Part shown: in pieces, positions 1 to 4,791 of the stretch | Numbering within the stretch: position 1 is the first letter of the stretch | Layout: each line of letters begins with the position of its first letter | Origin: JAGQTE01 sp964648005 | GTDB lineage: Bacteria; Actinomycetota; Acidimicrobiia; Acidimicrobiales; Acidimicrobilacustridaceae | DNA length: 5,884 nucleotides | Direction: 5' to 3' | NCBI GenBank assembly: GCA_964648005.1 | Contig: CAZYKR010000269.1 | Span: 1 to 5,884, forward strand | Notes under the pieces: model-generated | What the model was told of the DNA's origin: nothing | The model's input: the letters and a program-made list of their open reading frames with translations, nothing else | The model's database searches: none | Program-made: the position numbers and the translations under genes

Positions 1-467
1 CGTGCGTCGTGCCTGGCGACGAGCACCCGGAGCCGGCCGTCGGCCAGCACCGCCGGCGGGTGCACCGCGCCGGGCCGGTCGGGCAGCCACACGCCGAAGG
101 CTCGGGCGGCGCAGCGCTCGACCTCGGCGAGCGCGTCGACGTCGCCATCGCCGAGCCGGTCGATCGTCACCCCCGTCGGCACCGGCGCCGACGGCGGCGG
201 CCCGGCCGGACGGAGGTACCACGGCGCATGGCCGTCGCGGCGCAGCATCGTCCCGAGGTCGCCGGCGACGTCGAAGCTGTCGCACACCGTCGTGGCACCG
301 TGGACGACCGGGTCGGCGTCGGGATCGAGCGTGATGGCGTCGTAGAAGATCCCGGCGCCGCTCGGTCCCGCGGTCCACACGCCCGCCCGGACCTCGGTTG
401 CCACCGACGCGGCGTGCAGCGAGACGTCGTGCCAGGTGGCGAGGTTGCGCGCCGCTGCCGCGATCAC
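1..467 (-). CDS. GNAT-family N-acetyltransferase, C-terminus cut by window edge
   Basis: Probably an acetyl-CoA-dependent N-acetyltransferase of the GNAT fold; the substrate cannot be told. The 155 visible residues fall into an N-terminal alpha/beta portion (about 1-88, with GIFYDAITLDPDADP at 39-53) and, after a Pro-rich linker (89-98), the first part of a GNAT-like domain. That part runs TIDRLGDGDVDAL (101-113), VERCAARAFGVW (116-127), HPPAVLADGRLRVLVAR (136-152): the usual beta1-alpha1-alpha2-beta2 layout. The acetyl-CoA-binding loop (R/Q-x-x-G-x-G/A) would lie beyond the left edge, so the assignment rests on general pattern only. The start is GTG at 467-465, overlapping the TGA of the upstream 67-residue gene as GTGA, which implies translational coupling. 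The first base triplets past residue 155 leave two bases, so the frame is open at position 1. Cytosolic; no signal peptide or membrane segment. Confidence 0.6.
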   Translation of the reverse strand, partial: MIAAAARNLATWHDVSLHAASVATEVRAGVWTAGPSGAGIFYDAITLDPDADPVVHGATTVCDSFDVAGDLGTMLRRDGHAPWYLRPAGPPPSAPVPTGVTIDRLGDGDVDALAEVERCAARAFGVWLPDRPGAVHPPAVLADGRLRVLVARHDA

Positions 468-667
468 CCGATGACGACGACCCGGATCTCGTCGCGCTGG
501 TCCGTGGTGATGCCGATGGTGTCGGCGTCGTAGCGCACGATGCGGGCCGCGACGTCGCGACCTTCGCGGCTCGACACCGACACGACCACGTCGGTCGTAC
601 CGAGCCCGTGCTCGACGAGGGCGGTCACATCGGGTTGCACGGCGACCGTGGCGGCGAACTTCTGCAC
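464..667 (-). CDS. 67-residue protein resembling the terminal domain of phage tail proteins
   Basis: A small free-standing protein with an all-beta look. Its central run HGLGTTDVVVSVSSREGRDV (residues 20-39), a D-A-D-T-I-G-I-T strand (47-54) and the final RVVVIG recall a short domain often found at the end of phage tail-fibre and minor tail proteins. In those, an 'HNLGTxDVxVxVyd' strand is followed by 'V...dxNxVxVxF' and a closing 'yRVVVIG'. The likeness is recalled from family knowledge, not searched. The start is GTG at 667-665: an in-frame TAG four codons upstream rules out anything longer. AGGG lies 7 nt before the GTG. The TGA overlaps the GTG of the acetyltransferase gene. It could instead be an unrelated small beta protein. 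No signal peptide, cysteine or transmembrane segment. The gene follows an operator-like repeat and a strong hairpin. Confidence 0.7.
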   Translation of the reverse strand: MQKFAATVAVQPDVTALVEHGLGTTDVVVSVSSREGRDVAARIVRYDADTIGITTDQRDEIRVVVIG

Positions 668-674
668 CGCGGCA

Positions 675-678
675 CCCT
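675..678 (-). promoter_or_regulatory. Shine-Dalgarno AGGG for the 67-residue gene
   Basis: AGGG on the minus strand, 7 nt before the GTG at 667. It supports this GTG as the start and a leadered transcript, unlike the apparently leaderless genes elsewhere in the window. The in-frame TAG stop at 677-679 partly overlaps it. Confidence 0.45.
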
Positions 679-686
679 ACAACGGC

Positions 687-718
687 ACCGGCCGGGCAGC
701 AGATGCCGCCCGGCCGGT
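687..718 (-). promoter_or_regulatory. Strong GC-rich stem-loop in the leader of the 67-residue gene
   Basis: ACCGGCCGGGC (687-697) is the exact reverse complement of GCCCGGCCGGT (708-718): an 11-bp perfect stem with a 10-nt loop. Two further pairs (699-700 with 705-706) can form inside after one mismatch. It lies about 20 nt upstream of the GTG at 667 and about 95 nt downstream of the stop of the 229-residue gene. There is no U-tract after it on either strand, so it is not a classical intrinsic terminator; GC-rich actinobacterial terminators often lack one. It may end the upstream transcript, act as an attenuator, or stabilise the 5' leader. Confidence 0.5.
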
Positions 719-759
719 TGAGGTCCCCCCTCTGCCTGAACCTCCAAAGCCTCCCACCG

Positions 760-777
760 CTTGACCGGTTGGTCAAG
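760..777. promoter_or_regulatory. 7+7 bp inverted repeat, TetR-type operator candidate
   Basis: CTTGACCGGTTGGTCAAG is a perfect dyad: arms CTTGACC and GGTCAAG around a 4-bp spacer. Size and sequence resemble operators of TetR-family repressors. On the minus strand TTGACC (776-771) also resembles a -35 box. A weak candidate -10, GAGGCT (753-748), lies 17 bp further on, which would put transcription start near 740 and include the 687-718 hairpin in the leader of the 67-residue gene. No regulator gene is visible in the window. The arms could also form a short RNA hairpin. Confidence 0.5.
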
Positions 778-782
778 GGCGC

Positions 783-812
783 GCGGCCGATCGGATGGCA
801 TGACGGGGCCGC
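783..812 (-). terminator. Weak stem-loop just after the 229-residue gene
   Basis: GCGGCC (783-788) pairs with GGCCGC (807-812) directly after the TGA at 815-813 of the 229-residue gene, leaving an 18-nt loop. The palindrome CCGATCGG (787-794) overlaps it. There is no U-tract. With short arms in a GC-rich genome this may be chance. Confidence 0.2.
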
Positions 813-1502
813 TCAGGTGAGGGGCGGGAGCACGACGACCGGCTCGTCACCGTCCACGAAGGCCGCCAACACCTCGTAGGCGTCCTCCACCACCGGCACC
901 AGGTGCTGCGCGTCACGGAACGATCGGCGGTCCAGCGAGCGGAAGCGCTCCAACATGGCGGCAGCGTCCTCGACGTGGAGCCAGCCCTTGTTGCCCACCG
1001 GCAGGACGATGGTGAGGGCGGCGGCGGCCTCCTCACAGGCGTAGGCGCCGGCGAGGGTGGCGAATTCACGGCCCCACGCCAGGCGGCGCGCACCCGAAGG
1101 CGTCCAGCCGAGGCGCGGGAGGCCGTCCTTGAGGGCCACCGGTGACCGGAAGCCCCGGATCGGCCGCAGATAGGGGACCATGAGCAAGCGGTACCACTCG
1201 GCGAGGTGGCGCTCCTCGAACCCCGTGCTCCACTCCTCGGGCGTGTGCAGGCGCAGCCCGGCGAGGTAGTCGGCCACGCCGGGATCGTCGCTCTGCCACA
1301 CCTCGGCGGCACGGGCCCGGAAGCGGATGAGCCCCCGATCGTCGACGAGCCCGGTGAACAGCTCGTCGAACTCGCGATGGAAGGCCTCGGCGTCGAGTGC
1401 CCACGCCACGCCGTGTCGGTCGGTGCTCACCAGGGCGCCGCGCCGTCGCTGTCGCGGCGCCGGGGGCGCCTCGCGCACATCGGACACCATGCGGATGGCC
1501 AT
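813..1502 (-). CDS. Hypothetical protein, 229 residues, family not recognised
   Basis: I do not recognise this protein. It reads as a soluble cytosolic protein of mixed helix and strand. A basic, Ala/Pro-rich head (residues 1-25, ending RQRRRGALVST) is followed by a helix-rich body: FHREFDELFTGLVDDRG, then a Trp/Tyr-rich stretch HLAEWYRLLMVPYLRPIRGF at about 98-117. A segment with ACEEAAAALTIVLPVGNKGW near 154-173 and a C-terminal acidic helix and strand ending VVVLPPLT follow. There is one cysteine, with no signal peptide or membrane segment. The ATG at 1502 is the longest possible start because an in-frame TGA lies just upstream; the ATG at 1490 (residue 5) is an alternative. Neither has a well-placed Shine-Dalgarno (a GGAGGG lies about 22 nt away). 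An AAGACT hexamer 8 nt before the 1502 ATG could serve a leaderless transcript. It follows the J-domain gene by 55 bp and may share its transcript. Confidence 0.75.
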   Translation of the reverse strand: MAIRMVSDVREAPPAPRQRRRGALVSTDRHGVAWALDAEAFHREFDELFTGLVDDRGLIRFRARAAEVWQSDDPGVADYLAGLRLHTPEEWSTGFEERHLAEWYRLLMVPYLRPIRGFRSPVALKDGLPRLGWTPSGARRLAWGREFATLAGAYACEEAAAALTIVLPVGNKGWLHVEDAAAMLERFRSLDRRSFRDAQHLVPVVEDAYEVLAAFVDGDEPVVVLPPLT

Positions 1503-1557
1503 CGGCAGTCAGTCTTGTGCGCCGGTCCCTCCGAGTGGGGGATGGCGCGCGCCGTGT

Positions 1558-2100
1558 CTACGGTTCGATCGCGGCCGCCAGCGCCTCCACCACGGTGTCG
1601 ATCGGCGGCGTGGGCGCCGCCTCGATCGACGCCATCGTCACGAAGATCTCGGTGTGCGTCGCCCGACCCTGCATGCTCATCACCACCGAGCACGACGGTC
1701 CGCCGTCGAAGCGCACGACGATCTCGAGCAGGTGCAGGTGCCGATCGATGTAGGAGATGTAGCCGACCTGCGCCGCCGCCTCCTCCAACATGGCGAAGGC
1801 CTCCGGTCCGACGGCGTCGAGGCGCAGGGTGGCGTCCACCTCGTCGTCGGTCCAGGTGACCGGTGTGGGCGGTGGCGGGGGCGGCCGGTCGGCCATGGGC
1901 GATCCCTCGCCGGGCGCGTCGGCCGGCACTCGCTGCAGAACGGCGTATGCCTGTGTGAGCCGGGCGGCGGCCCCGGTGGCGTCCGCACCGGCCACGTCGG
2001 GATGCGCCACGGCGATGCGGGCGCGAAAGGCGGCGCGCACCGCCACCGCGTCCGCGCTGTCGTCGAGCCCGAGCACGCCGAGGGCCTCACGCCGGTCCAT
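1558..2100 (-). CDS. J-domain (DnaJ-like) protein with an unrecognised C-terminal domain
   Basis: Residues 4-57 form a compact J domain: EALGVLGL helix I, AVRAAFRARIAVA helix II, the HPD motif at 33-35 (the tripeptide that stimulates Hsp70/DnaK ATPase), then GAAARLTQAYAVLQ helix III. A loose linker (58-80) contains six consecutive prolines. Residues 81-180 form a separate alpha/beta domain: an acidic helix (DDEVDATLRL), AFAMLEEAAAQVGYI, then strands HLHLLEIVVRF, CSVVMSMQ, HTEIFVTMASI, and a final helix. I cannot assign this domain to a family. It lacks the Gly/Phe region, zinc centre and substrate-binding domains of DnaJ, so it is a specialised co-chaperone candidate, not the general DnaJ. 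The stop is TAG at 1560-1558. The ATG at 2100 has no Shine-Dalgarno but sits 9 nt after a TAGCGT -10-like box. It is divergent from the zinc-ribbon gene. Confidence 0.85.
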   Translation of the reverse strand: MDRREALGVLGLDDSADAVAVRAAFRARIAVAHPDVAGADATGAAARLTQAYAVLQRVPADAPGEGSPMADRPPPPPPTPVTWTDDEVDATLRLDAVGPEAFAMLEEAAAQVGYISYIDRHLHLLEIVVRFDGGPSCSVVMSMQGRATHTEIFVTMASIEAAPTPPIDTVVEALAAAIEP

Positions 2101-2125
2101 GGGGGCCCGACGCTACCGTTGCGCC
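2101..2125. promoter_or_regulatory. Divergent leaderless promoter pair with overlapping -10 boxes
   Basis: Only 25 bp separate the two start codons. On the plus strand TACCGT (2114-2119, fitting TAnnnT) ends 6 nt before the ATG at 2126. On the minus strand TAGCGT (2115-2110) ends 9 nt before the ATG at 2100. The hexamers share the TA at 2114-2115. No Shine-Dalgarno is present for either gene, consistent with leaderless mRNAs. No convincing -35 is seen for either. Confidence 0.5.
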
Positions 2126-2320
2126 ATGCGCGACGACGAGCCCCTGACCTTCACCTGTCCCCGCTGCGGCTCCGACGTCGCCGAGCGCCTGTACGGGCCG
2201 TGCACGAGTTGCCGGACGCAGCTGCGCACCGACCTGGGCGGCGAAGCCACCGACGTCGAGCGCGATGCGTACGAGCCTAAGATGAACGTCACCCCCAACG
2301 CCGTCGCCCTGAAGGACTGA
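2126..2320 (+). CDS. Small zinc-ribbon protein (64 residues)
   Basis: A 64-residue protein with CPRC (C11, C14) and CTSC (C26, C29), spaced as a zinc-ribbon/rubredoxin-like knuckle pair that should bind one zinc ion. The ribbon is followed by an acidic, probably flexible tail ending EPKMNVTPNAVALKD. Such short CPxCG proteins are common in actinobacteria but mostly have no known function; nucleic-acid or protein binding is the usual guess. ATG 2126 is chosen because the ribbon begins at residue 9 and a TACCGT -10 box sits 6 nt upstream, implying a leaderless start; the long open frame upstream is antisense to the J-protein gene. It is divergent from the J-domain gene and converges on the glycosylase gene 24 bp away. 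No signal peptide. Confidence 0.85.
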   Translation: MRDDEPLTFTCPRCGSDVAERLYGPCTSCRTQLRTDLGGEATDVERDAYEPKMNVTPNAVALKD

Positions 2321-2326
2321 GCACCT

Positions 2327-2341
2327 CGCCAGCGGTTGGCG
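2327..2341. terminator. Small hairpin between convergent genes, possible bidirectional terminator
   Basis: CGCCA (2327-2331) and TGGCG (2337-2341) form a perfect 5-bp stem with a GCGGT loop, in the 24-bp gap between the zinc-ribbon stop (2320) and the glycosylase stop (2345). There is no U-tract. Its position fits a shared terminator, but the stem is short. Confidence 0.3.
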
Positions 2342-2344
2342 GAC

Positions 2345-3262
2345 TCACCTGCGGTCGATGGGCAGCAGCGACAGGCGTGGCCCGTACTTCGGCGGCGGTG
2401 GTCCGAGCGCCTTGGCGAGGCGCTGCACCAGCCCCCGGTACGGCGCGTACGGCGCCAGGAGCTCCAGCATGCGGGCGTCGTCGGCGCGCGGCTCGCCGGC
2501 GAGGGCGAACGCCACGTGGTTCGGGAGGTGGAGGTCGCCCACCACGACGGCGTCGGGATCGCCACAGACCACGCCGACGACCTTGGCCGCGGTCCACGGG
2601 CCGATGCCCGGCACCGCCTGCAGTCGTGTCGACCCTGCGGCGGGGCCCAACGCAGGGACCTCCTCGAGCCGCCGGGCCACCGCCGCTGCCCGGCGGATGG
2701 TGTCGGCCCGCTGGCGTTCGACGTCGAAGCGGTGGAACGCCTCGTAGGGGAGCGCTGCGAGCAGGTCGGCCGAAGGCGGGACCCGCAGGTCGTGCGGCCC
2801 CGGTGCCGGCGCCCCGTGTGCCCTGACGATGCCGGACCACGAGCGCTTCGCCCGGACGCCCTGCACGCGTTGGCCCAGGATGGCCGGGACCAGGACGTCG
2901 AGCACCGGACCGGCCTTCACCGGGCGCGTGCCGGGCCGGCGCCGCAACCAGTCCTGCACCGGCGACGGCCAGGCCTCGTCGAGCCACGGCATGGCGGCGT
3001 GCAGCCCCAGCAGATCCTCCACGCTCGCCAGCGCGTCTGCGGCGCCCGGGCCCCACGCCCGGGCCGTGACCGCACCCCCGGCGCGCGGATCGAGGCCTTG
3101 CCAGCGCAGCTCGAGGGTCGCCGGTCCCTGCGCCGTCTGCCAGGCGCGCACGAACCCGTCGGCGCCCAGCCGGGCGCTGGGGTCACGGCGACCGTGCACC
3201 AGAGGCGCCAGGGTGGCACCGGGGTGCAGCGGACCCTCGACGGTGACGGCACGTTCCAGCAC
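2345..3262 (-). CDS. DNA-3-methyladenine glycosylase, AlkA-like HhH-GPD superfamily
   Basis: A base-excision repair enzyme expected to remove alkylated purines such as 3-methyladenine from DNA, leaving an abasic site. Counting from the GTG at 3262 (305 residues), the N-terminal 115 residues form the beta-rich and linking part. HhH-GPD helices begin around 119 (VLDVLVPAILGQRVQ, the usual 'I..Q.v' helix). The helix-hairpin-helix is LQAVPGIGPWTA (215-226), and the conserved GDLHLPN (242-248) holds the probable catalytic Asp at 243. The final section, DDARMLELLAPYAPYRGLV, matches the family's typical ending. No Cys cluster of the Nth/MutY type is present. An open frame runs back to 3478, but that would lie under the cyclophilin gene. 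The GTG at 3262 is preceded by CTGACA, 17 bp, GAACCT, then 6 nt, fitting a leaderless promoter. Nothing links it to a larger repair operon. Confidence 0.87.
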   Translation of the reverse strand: MLERAVTVEGPLHPGATLAPLVHGRRDPSARLGADGFVRAWQTAQGPATLELRWQGLDPRAGGAVTARAWGPGAADALASVEDLLGLHAAMPWLDEAWPSPVQDWLRRRPGTRPVKAGPVLDVLVPAILGQRVQGVRAKRSWSGIVRAHGAPAPGPHDLRVPPSADLLAALPYEAFHRFDVERQRADTIRRAAAVARRLEEVPALGPAAGSTRLQAVPGIGPWTAAKVVGVVCGDPDAVVVGDLHLPNHVAFALAGEPRADDARMLELLAPYAPYRGLVQRLAKALGPPPPKYGPRLSLLPIDRR

Positions 3263-3307
3263 CCGGGAAGGTTCGCACGCCCGGCCGGACGTGTCAGGAT
3301 GGCGCCC
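3263..3307. promoter_or_regulatory. Interleaved divergent promoters of glycosylase and cyclophilin genes
   Basis: The 45-bp spacer holds candidates in both directions. Minus strand: CTGACA (3297-3292), a 17-bp spacer, GAACCT (3274-3269), then 6 nt to the GTG at 3262. Plus strand: TTCGCA (3272-3277), a 17-bp spacer, CAGGAT (3295-3300), then 7 nt to the ATG at 3308. The -35 of one overlaps the -10 of the other at both ends, so the two promoters may exclude each other. Individual boxes are imperfect. Confidence 0.4.
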
Positions 3308-3784
3308 ATGGCGAATCCACCTGCGATGCAGATCGACACCGACACCATCTACACGGCGACCATCACCACCAACCGTGGCACCATCGTCTTGGACCTCGAC
3401 CCGCAGCTCGCACCGAAGTCCGTGAACAACTTCGTGTCGCTGGCGCGCGACGGCTACTACGACGGCCTGACCTTCCACCGCGTGGTCCCCGGCTTCGTCA
3501 TCCAGGGCGGGTGCCCCGAAGGCAGCGGGCGCGGCGGTCCCGGCTATCGCTTCGAGGACGAGCCGGTCCAGGGCGACTACACGGCGGGCGCGGTGGCCAT
3601 GGCCAACGCCGGCCCCAACACGAACGGCTCGCAGTTCTTCATCTGCCTCGAAGACCTCGTCGGGCGTCTCGACAAGAACTACAACCTCTTCGGCAACGTG
3701 ACGTCGGGCATGGACGTCGTCGGTGCCACCGAGATCGGCGACGTGATGTCGTCGGTCGTGATCAGCGAGCGGCCGAGGAGCTGA
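3308..3784 (+). CDS. Cyclophilin-type peptidyl-prolyl cis-trans isomerase
   Basis: Catalyses cis-trans isomerisation of Xaa-Pro bonds, aiding protein folding. The 158 residues are close to the normal size of a single bacterial cyclophilin domain. Visible family blocks are ATITTNRGTIVLDLDP (17-32), LTFHRVVPGFVIQGG (54-68, with catalytic-type Arg58 and Gln66), GRGGPGYRFEDE (74-85), GAVAMANAGPNTNGSQFFI (94-112) and YNLFGNVTSGMDVV (125-138). The Trp that confers cyclosporin sensitivity in CypA is not seen at the matching place (GRLDKNYNLFG), as in many bacterial members. There is no signal peptide or lipobox, so it is cytosolic. ATG 3308 is preferred: a CAGGAT -10 box ends 7 nt before it. An in-frame ATG at 3299 would add three residues but overlaps that box. 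Its 3' end overlaps the convergent OppF-type gene by 23 bp. Confidence 0.93.
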   Translation: MANPPAMQIDTDTIYTATITTNRGTIVLDLDPQLAPKSVNNFVSLARDGYYDGLTFHRVVPGFVIQGGCPEGSGRGGPGYRFEDEPVQGDYTAGAVAMANAGPNTNGSQFFICLEDLVGRLDKNYNLFGNVTSGMDVVGATEIGDVMSSVVISERPRS

Positions 3785-4790
3785 TCTTCACCGGCGCATC
3801 GAGCGGGAAGTGGCACGCCACGTAGTGCCCCAGCCCGATCTTGCGCATCTTCGGCTCGACCTGCGCGCACATGTCGGTGGCGCGAGGGCAACGCGTCCGG
3901 AAGCGACAGCCGCTCGGCGGCGCCACAGGTGAGGGGATCTCGCCCGCCAGCGTCGACTCCTCCGCCAGCTGGATCGAGGGATCGGGCACCGGGATGGAGC
4001 CGAGGAGCGCCGCCGTGTACGGGTGTGCGGGCTGGGCGTACAGGTCGTCGGGTGGCGCCACCTCGCACATCTTGCCCAGGTACATCACCGCCACCCGGTC
4101 GCTGACGTTCTTCACGACGGCGAGGTCGTGGGCGATGAAGACCAGCGTCAGGTTGTAGGCCCGCTTCATGTCCTGGAGCAGGTTGAGGATCTGCGCCTGC
4201 ACCGACACGTCGAGCGCCGAGACCGGCTCGTCACAGATGATTAGCTTCGGGTTGAGCACCAACGACCGGGCGATGCAGATGCGCTGGCACTGACCGCCGG
4301 AGAACTGATGCGGGCGGCGATCGCCGGCGGCGCTGGCGTCGATGCCGACGTTCTCGAGCGTCTGGTTGACGATGCGGTCGACCTCGGCGCCTTGGGCGCG
4401 GTTCCAGATCTTGAGCGGCTCGCCGACGATGTCGGAGACCCGTCGACGCGGGTTGAGTGACGAGATCGGATCCTGGAAGATCATCTGCATCTGCGGTCGG
4501 ACCTCGCGCAACGCCTTCGGCGTGAGCGTGGTCAGGTCGACGCCGTCGAACAGCACCGATCCGGCGTTCGGCCGGGGCAACTGCATCATGGCCCGGCCGG
4601 TCGTGGACTTCCCGCAGCCGGACTCCCCGACGAGCCCGAGGGTCTCGCCCTCGCGCACATCGATGCTGATGTCGCTCACGGCATGGACCTTGAGGCCGGT
4701 CCGCCCGACGGGGAACTCGACCGTGAGGTTCTCGGCGCGCAGCAGGGTCTCGCCCGCCGGCCGGAGGTGTTCCGTCCCGCTGCCGGCCAT
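3762..4790 (-). CDS. oppF: Oligopeptide/dipeptide ABC transporter ATPase, OppF/DppF type
   Basis: One of two ATPases that power import of peptides (or nickel or sugars in related systems) on the cytoplasmic face of the membrane. Counting from the ATG at 4790 (342 residues): Walker A GESGCGKST 55-63, Q-loop FQDPISSLNPR (105-115), signature FSGGQCQR (163-170), Walker B LIICDEP (183-189), D-loop SALD, H-loop IAHD (219-222). The signature carries Cys where Arg is more usual. The C-terminal Oligo_HPY-type region has HPYTAALL and four cysteines (295, 301, 308, 326; C-x5-C-x6-C-x17-C), the arrangement linked to an Fe-S cluster in some DppD/OppD-type ATPases. The start is one base after the upstream TGA, with GGGGGG 8 nt before it; an in-frame ATG at 4814 inside the upstream gene is less likely. 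Substrate cannot be read from the ATPase. Confidence 0.93.
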   Translation of the reverse strand: MAGSGTEHLRPAGETLLRAENLTVEFPVGRTGLKVHAVSDISIDVREGETLGLVGESGCGKSTTGRAMMQLPRPNAGSVLFDGVDLTTLTPKALREVRPQMQMIFQDPISSLNPRRRVSDIVGEPLKIWNRAQGAEVDRIVNQTLENVGIDASAAGDRRPHQFSGGQCQRICIARSLVLNPKLIICDEPVSALDVSVQAQILNLLQDMKRAYNLTLVFIAHDLAVVKNVSDRVAVMYLGKMCEVAPPDDLYAQPAHPYTAALLGSIPVPDPSIQLAEESTLAGEIPSPVAPPSGCRFRTRCPRATDMCAQVEPKMRKIGLGHYVACHFPLDAPVKISSSAAR

Positions 4791-4791
4791 C

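Noticed and set aside
9..533. Plus-strand open frame over the left end
   Set aside because: Arg/His-rich translation with no motif, antisense to the acetyltransferase and mini-protein frames, which are coupled and have sensible composition.
668..812. Possible known riboswitch or small RNA in the largest gap
   Set aside because: Apart from the dyad and the hairpin I could match no conserved riboswitch core, and the gene downstream gives no metabolite clue.
1544..1553. GGCGCGCGCC palindrome between the J-domain and 229-residue genes
   Set aside because: A 10-bp GC alternation is expected by chance in such GC-rich DNA, and it overlaps the stretch just past the J-domain stop with no loop for a hairpin.
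1206..2280. Long plus-strand open frames across 1206-1859 and 1327-2280
   Set aside because: Both are complements of the 229-residue and J-domain genes; the HPD-containing J domain fixes the coding strand.
2336..3307. Long upstream extension of the cyclophilin frame
   Set aside because: It is antisense to the glycosylase gene and shows no domain. The cyclophilin fold begins just after the ATG at 3308.
3263..3478. Upstream extension of the glycosylase frame to an earlier start at 3478
   Set aside because: The added residues are antisense to the conserved cyclophilin N-terminus and do not resemble the glycosylase family.
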